From: an uncultured Eubacterium sp.
Lineage (GTDB): Bacteria > Bacillota > Clostridia > Lachnospirales > Lachnospiraceae
NCBI GenBank assembly: GCA_910589665.1
Contig: CAJUTR010000002.1
Span: 150,232 to 214,231 of the forward strand
Direction of reading: 5' to 3'
Length of the DNA stretch: 64,000 nt
Shown here: one piece after another, positions 15,772-24,659 of the stretch
Layout: each line of letters opens with the position of its first letter
Position numbering within the stretch: position 1 is the stretch's first letter
Notes under the pieces: generated by a model
Seen by the model: the letters and a program-made list of their open reading frames with translations, nothing else
Databases searched by the model: none
What the model was told of the DNA's origin: nothing
Translations under genes and position numbers: made by a program

Positions 15772-17295
15772 TTAACGACGCAGTTCATACACCCTGTCAC
15801 ACACCTCTTCGATATATTTCCGGTCATGCGATGCGCTGATAATAGCCCCCTTGTATTCTTTCAGCATTGATCGGATCACAGGATTTGACAGCGGTGAAAA
15901 ATTCCGGGTCGGTTCATCGAGGATGAGTACGTTGGCGCCGCTCATGCAGATTTTCAATAGCAGGAGTTTTGCCTTCTGTCCGCCTGACAGTTCGCGTACC
16001 GAATGGCTCATTTCCTCAGCCGTGTATTTCAGGCTGCCTAAAAATGTGCGTATTTCCGTCATCTCGTCTTTCGTTCCCGCCTGTGTGAGAAAATCAGCCG
16101 GAGTCATTTCCACAGGCGTGCTGCCGAGGAGTAGGTCGTCATAATTTTGCGGCATATAAGCTGCTTTTATATCCTCTCTCGCGGATAGCTGCTCGGCGAT
16201 CTGTTTTAACAACGTCGTCTTTCCCACTCCATTTTCTCCAATGAGGCAGATCTTTTCACTGCCGACAACCCGTAAATGGATATCCTGCACGAGTACGCGG
16301 TCTCCGGCACACAGCTTCGCAAGGGAGAGGTCGAGCACGGTCTTTCCGCGCGGGAGGGGACTTATCTGTTTAAACTTCATAAGAATCGCTTCCTCGACAT
16401 CCGGCATCTCCGTCATGGATTCGTGGTCTTTTTCAAACCGCCGTTCCATCGCTTTCACGGCGTGCATTTTCTTTTTCAGCAGCCTGGCTCCATGCGGGTC
16501 CTGTCTGGATATCGCATTTTGCTGGTGTTCTACGGTCTGCTCGATGCGGCGGAGTTTTTCCTGCTGTTTTTTGTAGTCGCTCCGCTCCTTGCGGGCGAGC
16601 TGCTCTTGTTTCAGGAGACCGCCTGCGCGCTCTTGCACATAGGCCCGATAATCTATATTGGCGACGGTGTGCCGGCTCTTATGGCGCTTTCTGACCTGCT
16701 CTAGGTGGATGATCCGGTTTGCCGTGCGTTCTAACAGCGTTTCATCGTGGGAGATGAAGAGGACAGGGCCGCTCCACTCTAAAATCAGTTGTTCGAGCCA
16801 TTGGAGCGTTTGGATGTCAAGATCATTTGACGGCTCATCCAATAGCAGTACATCCGGTTTCCGGCAGAGAAGGCGCAGCATGCGGATCTTCACTTTCTCC
16901 CCGCCGGACAACGTATCCATGTTCTGCTCTGCGTACAAGAAAGACACGGGGATATGAAGTGTGGAGGAGAGCCGTGCGAGTTCTCCCGGTGAGCATTCCC
17001 AAAATTCTGGTTCTGTGGAAAGGTATTCGTAGACGCTTTGTTTCTTTTCCGCCGGGGACAATTCCTGGGCCAGATAGCCGAGGATGCAGTTGTTACGTAT
17101 GATCTCCCCGGACGATTCCATGTATCCTTCCACCAGTTCCTGATCATAGATCCATTTGAGCAGAGTAGATTTTCCGTTTCCCTCCTCTCCGATGACGGCA
17201 GCTTTATCTCCCTTATTTAGTGCAAAAGACAGCCCGGATACCAGTTCTCTCATATCCTTTTTATAGGTTAATGTAACATCTTTGATCTGCAGCAT
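15772..17295 (-). CDS. ABC-F family ATPase, ribosomal-protection type
   Basis: This 507-residue cytoplasmic protein has two ATP-binding cassettes and no membrane domain. The first has GEEGNGKST and signature LSGGEKVKIRMLRLL, the second GENGVGKTT and signature LSGGQKAKLLLLKI. A charged linker between them (about 225-295) contains the cross-domain helices that reach the ribosome in Lsa/Vga/MsrE-type proteins. The start at MLQIK follows ATGGAGGAATTTT. The gene is preceded by a 260-nt leader with a tiny uORF and an attenuator, typical of antibiotic-induced ABC-F genes. Which drug class it protects against cannot be read from the sequence. Confidence 0.9.
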   Translation of the reverse strand: MLQIKDVTLTYKKDMRELVSGLSFALNKGDKAAVIGEEGNGKSTLLKWIYDQELVEGYMESSGEIIRNNCILGYLAQELSPAEKKQSVYEYLSTEPEFWECSPGELARLSSTLHIPVSFLYAEQNMDTLSGGEKVKIRMLRLLCRKPDVLLLDEPSNDLDIQTLQWLEQLILEWSGPVLFISHDETLLERTANRIIHLEQVRKRHKSRHTVANIDYRAYVQERAGGLLKQEQLARKERSDYKKQQEKLRRIEQTVEHQQNAISRQDPHGARLLKKKMHAVKAMERRFEKDHESMTEMPDVEEAILMKFKQISPLPRGKTVLDLSLAKLCAGDRVLVQDIHLRVVGSEKICLIGENGVGKTTLLKQIAEQLSAREDIKAAYMPQNYDDLLLGSTPVEMTPADFLTQAGTKDEMTEIRTFLGSLKYTAEEMSHSVRELSGGQKAKLLLLKICMSGANVLILDEPTRNFSPLSNPVIRSMLKEYKGAIISASHDRKYIEEVCDRVYELRR

Positions 17296-17354
17296 AAAAT
17301 TCCTCCATTCTTTACCAAGTGGCACCCGCTTTGGGCGGCAGATCATGAACGAAA

Positions 17355-17386
17355 ACGGACATGCCTGCGGATGCAGACATGTCCGT
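17355..17386 (-). terminator. Attenuator hairpin in the ABC-F leader
   Basis: A 14-bp stem with a 4-nt loop and one G-U pair (17386-17373 with 17368-17355) is followed on the minus strand by TTTTCGTT. It lies about 60 nt before the ABC-F start codon. An upstream TGCCTGC (17414-17408) is complementary to GCAGGCA in the 3-prime arm, so an antiterminator is possible. Confidence 0.72.
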
Positions 17387-17406
17387 TGTGAATGTGAGGA
17401 AGTCCC

Positions 17407-17456
17407 GGCAGGCAGACGCCGCGCACGAGTGCACTCTCGTATGCCTGGGAGCGGAT
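17407..17456 (-). promoter_or_regulatory. Leader hairpin containing the putative antiterminator strand
   Basis: On the minus strand TCCC-AGGCA can pair with TGCC-(TGCC)-GGGA around a GAGTGCACTC palindrome, giving a long imperfect hairpin upstream of the attenuator. Its 3-prime side includes TGCCTGC, which can instead pair with the terminator arm. This is a by-eye fold only. Confidence 0.45.
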
Positions 17457-17544
17457 GACATGAAATAATCTACAATTCGCAACGAAACAGACCGCATCGA
17501 ACAAAGCGGATACAAAAAAGTCTGTTTGTGATTCGAGTTATAAA

Positions 17545-17559
17545 TTATTGAATGATCAT
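17545..17559 (-). CDS. Four-codon leader peptide (uORF) of the ABC-F gene
   Basis: On the minus strand AGGAGG (17571-17566) is followed 6 nt later by ATG ATC ATT CAA TAA, a peptide Met-Ile-Ile-Gln. The ribosome site is stronger than that of many full genes here. Very short uORFs with strong sites are the sensing element of ribosome-mediated attenuation upstream of several antibiotic-resistance ABC-F genes. Drug-stalled ribosomes here would change the folding of the downstream leader. Translation of the peptide is inferred, not shown. Confidence 0.6.
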   Translation of the reverse strand: MIIQ

Positions 17560-17598
17560 CCCGCACCTCCTGTTATGATTTGCGAAGCGCAATTTGCA

Positions 17599-19557
17599 CT
17601 AGTTCAGTCTGGCACCGCACGGACACTGGTCCGGCATAAAGCAGACTTGTACATTTCCATCTGCCAGATCGGTTGCCAGGATCATGCCGTTACTCTCTAA
17701 ACCGCACATTTTTACCGGTTTTAAGTTGGCGATGATCAGGACCTTTTTACCGATCAGGTCTTCGGGCTGATACCATTTGGCGATACCGGAAAGGATCTGA
17801 CGCTGTCCCCGCCCGTCATCGACCTGCAGGCATAATAATTTTTTCGATTTTTTCACTTTCTCACATGCGGTTACTTTTGCCACGCGCAGATCCACCTGGT
17901 CGAACGTATCGATGTCGATTTCGTTTTGAAACGCCGGAACGTCGAACGCTTCTTCTGATTTCTCTTCGTTAGCAGGCTCGGTAGGTTTTGCGCTGTCAAG
18001 GATCTGATTCAACTCTTCAATTTCCTTATCGAGGTCGATCCGAGGGAACAACGCTTCGCCGCGGTGGACGGTAACGTCCGGTTTCAGCACGTTGAATTTG
18101 GCGATGTTTTCATAGGAAACATCTTCGTCAGAAGCTCCGATCTGCTCCCAGATCTTCGGCATCGACGTCGGCATAAATGGACTCAGCAGGGCGGATGCAA
18201 TGCGGATACTTTCTAGCAGGTTGTATAACACGCTGGCAAGTCTTTGCTTTTTATCTTCCTGTTTGCCGAGGATCCAGGGCGTCGTTTCGTCGATGTATTT
18301 ATTGGCCCGGTCGATCAGTTTAAATATCTCAGCCAGCGCGAGGTTTAGTTGTGTCTTATCGATGTATTCATCTACTTTGCCGCGCATCGAGAGTGCCAGA
18401 TCGATCAGCTCCTGGTCTACCGGGGCTTCTTCCCGTTCTGTCGGCAGCGTGCTGTCAAAATATTTGTCGGCCATCGCCACGGTACGGGACACTAAATTGC
18501 CCAGTCCGTTTGCCAGGTCGGAATTGATCCGGTTGATCATGACCTCATTCGAGAAGGAACTGTCGGAACCCAGAGCCATCTCGCGCAAAATGTGATACCG
18601 GATGGAATCCGCGCCGTAGCGTTTTCCTAATATATAAGGATCTACGACATTTCCCAGCGATTTGCTCATCTTCTGCCCGTTGAAGGTGATCCAGCCGTGT
18701 ACGGCAAGGTGCTTCGGGAGCGGCAGATCAAGCGCCATCAGGATGGCAGGCCATATGATCGCATGGAACCGCATGATATCTTTCGCCACCATATGAAGAT
18801 CGGCTGGCCAAAACGTCTCGTAATCCTGAAACTGCTCATTGTCATATCCGAGCGCGCTGATGTAGTTGGAAAGCGCGTCAATCCAGACATATACGATGTG
18901 TTTCTCGTCGAAAGAAACCGGAATCCCCCAGTTGAACGTAGTCCTTGAGACACACAGATCTTCCAGTCCCGGTTTGATAAAGTTGTTGACGAGTTCCGTC
19001 GCGCGGTTTTTCGGCTGCAGGTAATCTGTCTCCAACAGGAGTTTCTCGAGACGGTCTGAAAATTCGGACAGTTTAAAAAAGTAAGCCTCTTCTTTCGCGT
19101 CCACGACCTCCCTGCCGCAATCCGGACACTTGCCGTCGACTAACTGCGTCGGCGTCCAGAAACTCTCGCAGGGGGTACAGTATTTCCCCTCGTATTCTCC
19201 TTTATAAATGTATCCGCGGTCATACAGATCCTTAAATATATGTTGAACAGTTTCTATATGGTAGGGATCCGTCGTACGGATATACCGGTCATAGCTGATG
19301 TTCATATAAGACCAAAGCTGTTTAAATTTGGCTACGATATCGTCCACATACGCTTTCGGGGTGACACCGGCTTCTTCTGCCTTTTGTTCGATCTTTAAGC
19401 CGTGCTCGTCCGTGCCAGTCAAAAACATCACATTAAATCCCTGCATTCGGCGGTATCTGGCGATCGAGTCGCAGGCGGCCGTCGTGTAGCAGTGTCCGAT
19501 ATGCGGATTTCCGGATGGATAGTAAATTGGTGTTGTAATGTAAAATGATTTTGACAT
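17599..19557 (-). CDS. metG: Methionyl-tRNA synthetase
   Basis: The enzyme charges tRNA-Met in the cytoplasm. The 652-residue protein has the class I motif HIGH (PSGNPHIGHCYTTAA), a zinc knuckle with CTPCESFW and CPDCGREV, and a KMSKS loop (FNGQKMSKSLGNV). The C-terminal region (about 545-652) is the tRNA-binding EMAPII-like domain found in the longer bacterial form. I start it at MSKSF behind GAGGGGAATC. The open frame extends further upstream without conservation. It is divergent from the secreted-protein gene at 19777. Confidence 0.97.
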   Translation of the reverse strand: MSKSFYITTPIYYPSGNPHIGHCYTTAACDSIARYRRMQGFNVMFLTGTDEHGLKIEQKAEEAGVTPKAYVDDIVAKFKQLWSYMNISYDRYIRTTDPYHIETVQHIFKDLYDRGYIYKGEYEGKYCTPCESFWTPTQLVDGKCPDCGREVVDAKEEAYFFKLSEFSDRLEKLLLETDYLQPKNRATELVNNFIKPGLEDLCVSRTTFNWGIPVSFDEKHIVYVWIDALSNYISALGYDNEQFQDYETFWPADLHMVAKDIMRFHAIIWPAILMALDLPLPKHLAVHGWITFNGQKMSKSLGNVVDPYILGKRYGADSIRYHILREMALGSDSSFSNEVMINRINSDLANGLGNLVSRTVAMADKYFDSTLPTEREEAPVDQELIDLALSMRGKVDEYIDKTQLNLALAEIFKLIDRANKYIDETTPWILGKQEDKKQRLASVLYNLLESIRIASALLSPFMPTSMPKIWEQIGASDEDVSYENIAKFNVLKPDVTVHRGEALFPRIDLDKEIEELNQILDSAKPTEPANEEKSEEAFDVPAFQNEIDIDTFDQVDLRVAKVTACEKVKKSKKLLCLQVDDGRGQRQILSGIAKWYQPEDLIGKKVLIIANLKPVKMCGLESNGMILATDLADGNVQVCFMPDQCPCGARLN

Positions 19558-19701
19558 GATTCCCCTCATTTCTGCCTCAGAGTTTATACTCTGCTGCTTT
19601 TTTATGCGTATTACTACTTTATAACACATTCTACCACAAATATCTGAGATGTCAAAAGAAAAATCTATGAAATTGAAAAAAAAGGAAGAACGAAAACGAT
19701 A

Positions 19702-19731
19702 TTGACATAGGTTCACAGGACAAAGTATAAT
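19702..19731 (+). promoter_or_regulatory. Strong promoter for the first secreted Ig-like gene
   Basis: TTGACA (19702-19707) and TATAAT (19726-19731) are separated by 18 nt, about 45 nt before the start codon at 19777. Both boxes match the vegetative consensus. Confidence 0.8.
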
Positions 19732-19776
19732 AGGTAATATAGATTTTACTTTTTGAAGAAAAAGGGGGTTAAAAAA

Positions 19777-22173
19777 ATGAAACGAATGATCAGCTTAGTT
19801 TTAGGTTTTGCCATGCTTATCAGTTTATTCGGGGGTGTTACGGCATCGGCAAATGAGGAGGTAGAAAAATTACAATGGAAGCTATCGCTGGTAAGCATCG
19901 GTCATACAGGGCTGTCTTTTCGGTTAGATAACGTGGATGCTGCCCAGAATGCGTTTGTTTGTGTTGGAAACATGGGGGAGGGGAATGAGATCGTCCGGTG
20001 TCCATTCTCGATCACGAGCAGCAGTCAGAAGTTTGAACTGGATTTTGCGGGCGGGAAGTCTCTGGCAGCGGGAAATTATGTTGTATGGGTGGAGGACAGG
20101 GATGGTGCGAGAACAGAGCCAGATACCGGATCCGTGAGTAAGCATTCCTTATATTTATATTCGACGAGTATCAAGGCATATCCAAATCGTTTGACGGGTT
20201 ATGATCATGACAATAAGATTTCCCGTATCTATGCGGAAGTTGCATTTAAAAAGTATGAGGCGGTAAAGGGCGAATACGGTTTTTTTGAGATTTCTTATCC
20301 GAAACAGGCGATAGGAACGGAAGTGAAATTGTATCTGGAAGACGGATATGGGTGTCAGAGTGTCACGAATGTCAGTATCCGGGATAAATACATGAGTGTG
20401 CCTCGTATTGAAGTATGGCGGGACGGGGTTTCTTTTATGAGCCAGTCGCTGGACCGTGACGAAAGGATCTGTGTGGAAATAAACGGAACAGTTTATTACA
20501 GCGAATACGGTGCAAGCGAAAAGGGTGAGGGTAAAAAAATGGTCGTTACATATCCGCCGATCCCGCAGGAAATCAAAGAAGTTTCTGTTTGGATGGAGAG
20601 TACCGTGGGCAGTCGTTCGGAAAAAGAAAATTATACGGTGAAAGATTGTGAGCTGTCCGAGTACAATGTCACCTTATATGCCTATCCTAAGAAAGTGATC
20701 GGTAACGTGAGAGCAAATGATTGTGGTCAAAAACCTACGTTGGTGTCTGCCACGATAGAAGGAAAGGAGTATTCCACAGAAATATCTGAGGATGGAAGTT
20801 TTTCGCTGTCCTATCCGCTCAGAAAGGAAGATGATTCTTTCCCACTTGTTTTTCGTGATGTGCATGGATGCCATCTTGAACATAAAGCGTATGTGAGAAA
20901 CAGTCATAAATACAGCAGCGTGAATACCCGCAGAGTACTTTTACAGCGGCTGGAGGCTTACAGTGTACCAATGGGGACTAGGGTCTATGTAAGTATCGAT
21001 GGAAAAGAATATGCGAGTGAAGTTTCGACAAAAGAGAATGATGGCCGTGTTACGGTTAGTTATCCCAGACAGAAACCGGGAACTGCGTTAACTGCATGGA
21101 TTCAGGATGATAGAACGTCAGAGATGACTGACAAACCGGCTGTACTGAAAATAGCTGATAAGCAGTATGATTGCCAGTATCTGGCAGAGACGGATCGGAT
21201 TAACGGAACGGTCTATCTAGATGACAGAGATGAGAACTTTCAGCTGGAAAGTAATGTTACATCGGCTTCCGTAGTGATAGATGGAAAGATCTATCCGTGT
21301 GAACTAAGAAAGATGGACTTATCTGCTTATTCATATGACGATTTGGAAAAAAAGGGTCTGGAAGATGCGGACAAGAACGCGTTCCAGTTTTCATGCAGAT
21401 ATCCAAAACAGAAAGTAGGAAAAAAAATTCAGCTGCACATAGAAGACGCAGATGGTTATGTTTTCTCGCGCAATATAAAACTTGAGAATCTGGATCCGTA
21501 CATTGATTTGGATACGGTGTATTCCAGTGATCGGAAAATTTCGGGAAAGACGTGGTCAGACTGTGCGGTAACGATCCGGTACGGAAAGAAAACATATCGA
21601 ACCAGAGCAAACAAAAGCGGCCGGTTTTCCGTAAAGGTGAAAAGTCAAAGGGCGGGAACGAAAATAAAGGTGTCTGTGAGCTCTCCACAGGGATATACGA
21701 GTTCCATAACAGAAAAGACGAAATTAAGCAGCGGATCGGTATATATTAATGGGAATATTTACCGAAACAGCTCGTCCGTTTCTGTTACGGTAAGAAGACC
21801 GGGAAAGGGTGACAAAGTAGTTGTAAAAGCGGCAGGAAAGACCTATATCAAACAGATCAAAGCAAACGGGAAAAAGAAGAAGATTTTATTCAAGTTAAAG
21901 AAAAAACCGTCTGCTGGATCAAAGGTTTCCGTCGAGTTACAGGATAAGTTTGGAAAGAAGAAGGATAACGAAAAGGTCATGGTTTATTATGGGAATACAA
22001 TTTCAAAAGGAATGTCCGCCTCTCATGCGTCCCTCACGACATGGGGGTATCCGGTACGTAAAAATGATTATGGGACCGGAAGCGTTCAATGGGTATTTCA
22101 AAGCGGAAATTCGTACCTGTACGCGTATGTCCGGGCAGGGAAAGTAGTCGGGATTCAGAGGATTAATATTTGA
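19777..22173 (+). CDS. Secreted multi-domain beta-rich protein, copy 1
   Basis: This 798-residue exported protein has a signal peptide (ISLVLGFAMLISLFGG...ASA). It is built of repeated beta-sandwich-like modules of about 90 residues with recurring elements such as YPKQ..GT, LEDGYGC and a SVWMES block, then a lysine-rich bacterial Ig-like region (about 580-740). The last 55 residues (GMSASHASLTTWGYP onward) resemble the small BamE-like fold found at the end of many Clostridial secreted proteins. I start it at MKRMIS because AAGGGGG upstream is the ribosome site. The function is unknown. A decayed tandem paralogue follows. Confidence 0.8.
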   Translation: MKRMISLVLGFAMLISLFGGVTASANEEVEKLQWKLSLVSIGHTGLSFRLDNVDAAQNAFVCVGNMGEGNEIVRCPFSITSSSQKFELDFAGGKSLAAGNYVVWVEDRDGARTEPDTGSVSKHSLYLYSTSIKAYPNRLTGYDHDNKISRIYAEVAFKKYEAVKGEYGFFEISYPKQAIGTEVKLYLEDGYGCQSVTNVSIRDKYMSVPRIEVWRDGVSFMSQSLDRDERICVEINGTVYYSEYGASEKGEGKKMVVTYPPIPQEIKEVSVWMESTVGSRSEKENYTVKDCELSEYNVTLYAYPKKVIGNVRANDCGQKPTLVSATIEGKEYSTEISEDGSFSLSYPLRKEDDSFPLVFRDVHGCHLEHKAYVRNSHKYSSVNTRRVLLQRLEAYSVPMGTRVYVSIDGKEYASEVSTKENDGRVTVSYPRQKPGTALTAWIQDDRTSEMTDKPAVLKIADKQYDCQYLAETDRINGTVYLDDRDENFQLESNVTSASVVIDGKIYPCELRKMDLSAYSYDDLEKKGLEDADKNAFQFSCRYPKQKVGKKIQLHIEDADGYVFSRNIKLENLDPYIDLDTVYSSDRKISGKTWSDCAVTIRYGKKTYRTRANKSGRFSVKVKSQRAGTKIKVSVSSPQGYTSSITEKTKLSSGSVYINGNIYRNSSSVSVTVRRPGKGDKVVVKAAGKTYIKQIKANGKKKKILFKLKKKPSAGSKVSVELQDKFGKKKDNEKVMVYYGNTISKGMSASHASLTTWGYPVRKNDYGTGSVQWVFQSGNSYLYAYVRAGKVVGIQRINI

Positions 22174-22236
22174 TTATCATTTTCAAATGGAAATCATTTA
22201 TTATAAAGTATTACAAGAAAAAAGGGGGATTTATTG

Positions 22237-24633
22237 ATGAAACGAATTTAAGTTTACTGTTAGGGGCAGCCATGATCTTCAGTCTGTTTGGCGGGGTTAC
22301 GGTGTCGGCAGAAGGTACAGAACAATTGTACTGGGATATTTCGAATGTGGAAATTGATCATACGTCGGTATCTTTTCGGATGTCACTTGTGAGTGGGGCG
22401 CAGGAGGTAATGTTTTGTATCGGTGATAAAGAGGGAGAGGAGCTTGTCCGGTGTTCTTTTTTGACTAAAAGCACCGATTCGCCATATCCGCTGTATGAAT
22501 AGGAATATCCGGAAGGAACGTCTTTAACGGCCGGCGATTATCAGGTCTGGGTCGAAAATAAAGAAGGGGCAAGTACATATCCAGTATCAGCAAGGCTGAG
22601 GCAGCATACCTTTCACCCGAGTTATGTAACAGCTTATCCAGGTGCCCTGATCGGAAATGATGTGGACAACAAAATCCCCCGCATTTATGTCAAGCTGGGA
22701 TCTGAGGCATATGAGGCAAAAAAGGAAGGGGATGAGACGGGGGAATTTGTCATCAACTATCCGGTGCAGGAACTCGGAACCAAAATAGACTTATTTATGG
22801 AAGATGGATACGGGTGTCAGAGTGTTCAGGAATACGTGGTTGAAAATAAGGTCATGAACGTGCCCCTGATGAAAGTGTGCCGGGAACGGATCATTTTGGA
22901 TAACCGTCAGTTAAACAGCGATGAGCGGATCTGCATTGACGCAAATGGGACGGAATACCGCAGCGAGTATGGCGCCGGTGATCTGAATAAGCAAAATGTT
23001 ACGATACTAACTTATCCGGCGATACCAAATGAAATCAAAGAGGTATCGGTCTGGCTGGAAAGTTCGAACGGCAGCAGCTCGGAAAAAATGAAGTATGGAT
23101 TACAGGAATGTGATCTTTCCGCATGTAACATAGACTATGTCGCTTATCCGAAGAAAGCGGTCGGTACGGTAAGCGCCGATCCGCTGGGGCAAATACCGGT
23201 TTCTGTTTCCGTTGTCATAGATGAAAAGGAATATTTGGCGGAAATTTCGCAGGACGGAAGTTTTACATTGGAATATCCCTACCGAAAACAGACGGATCTG
23301 TTAAAACTGATGTTCCGAGACGTGCACGGATGCCCTATCCAGGTAGAAAAGGGGGTCATTAGTAATCTGTTTCATTTGAAAGTACAGGACCAGATGACGC
23401 TGAATGAATATATGGTGGCAGAGCGTGTGCCAGAAGGCGCGAAGGTTTACGTAAGCATCGATGGACAGGAGTATACGAGTGAAGTATCGAAAAAAGAAAA
23501 TGGCGGTGTCGTAACGGTCCGGTATCCGAGACAGAAACCGGGTATGCAGATCACGGCCTGGCTGCAGGATGATTCCACGACGGCGGTTTCTGATGAGAAA
23601 ACGATCTTGACAATAGACGATAAAAAGTACTATTATAATTATGTGGCCGAGACGAACCGGATTGTCGGGGACATCCATTTAGGGGGAACCATAGGTCAGA
23701 AAGTGCAAAACAATGTCACATCGGTCTATGTCGTAATTGATGGAAAAACTTATCCATGTACGTTTAGCAAACTGCCTGCCCCTGTTTATGACGATGAAGA
23801 TGAGGAAGAAGATCACTCTGAGGAAGAGGAAGAGATCATTTTTCGTTTTACGGGATATTACCCGATGCAGAAGATCGGAAAGACCATCCAGCTGCATTTT
23901 GAGGATGCGGACGGCTATGAGAGGGTAGAGGATATTAAACTTGAGAATATCAAGCCCAGCATAAGGATCAATACGCTGTATTCCGGAGATAACAAGATTT
24001 CGGGTAAAACGTGGCCCAGCAGTGCGGTCACCATAAAATATGGAAAGAAAACGTATAAAGCGAAAACGAATAAGAATGGTAAATTTTCGGCACGAGTGAA
24101 AGCTCAGCCGAAAGGGACAAAAATAAAAGTATCGGTTCTTACTTCTCAGGGATATACGAATACAAAATCATCTCGGACAAAGCCAAGTGACAGCACGGTA
24201 GAGATCAGCAGTACGGTTTACCGGACGAGTTCATCTGTTGCCGTTACCGTCCGTAAACCTAGGGAAGGCGACAAAGTAATCGTAAAAGCAGGAGGAAAGA
24301 CATATACAAAAAAAATCAGTATAAATGGGCCAAAGAAGAGAATGGTGTTTAAACTGAAGAAAAAACCGGCAACAGGATCAAAGATTTCTGTAGAATTAAA
24401 GAATCAGTTTGGGAAGAAGAAATATTCGGACAGAACCACGGTGTACCACGGCAATAATATTGTGCTGGGAATGTCTGCTAAGGATGTGGTGAATACGACA
24501 TGGGGGCCGCCGGTACAGAGAAACGACTGGGGGGATTGGATCGCTCCAATGGATCTTTGAGAGTGACGATACACGTTTGTATGTGTATATCCGGGGAGGA
24601 AAGGTAGTTATGATACAGAGGGTCAATTATTGA
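22237..24633 (+). pseudogene. Decayed tandem paralogue of the secreted Ig-like gene, copy 2
   Basis: The region is collinear with copy 1 from signal peptide to the final BamE-like motif. Three lesions are visible. First, after ATGAAACGAAT seven bases present in copy 1 are missing, putting the start out of frame with the signal peptide. Second, an in-frame TAG lies at 22500-22502. Third, a one-base insertion near 24536 cuts off the last about 35 residues; shifting frame there restores SLQWIFES...VVMIQRVNY and a TGA at 24633. Between the lesions the frame is well preserved. AAAGGGGG still precedes the original start. Confidence 0.88.
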
Positions 24634-24659
24634 TTGTCATGTTTGATGGAGGATAACGC

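Noticed and set aside
15227..15775. 182-codon plus-strand frame opposite the VanR-like gene
   Set aside because: Complete overlap with a well-supported response regulator.
13960..17295. Full vancomycin resistance cluster
   Set aside because: Only the regulator pair is VanRS-like; no ligase, dehydrogenase or dipeptidase gene lies nearby.
17312..17566. 84-codon leader frame before the ABC-F gene
   Set aside because: Its GTG start lies inside the AGGAGG that serves the MIIQ uORF, and it runs through the attenuator stem; the four-codon uORF is the better reading.
5564..22502. Genome-wide recoding of TAG to glutamine, suggested by two in-frame TAG codons (5564 and 22500)
   Set aside because: The second TAG is in a gene with two further frameshifting lesions, so ordinary decay explains it. 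Other genes, such as the ATPase frame itself and the AraC neighbour region, end normally and no suppressor tRNA is seen in the window.
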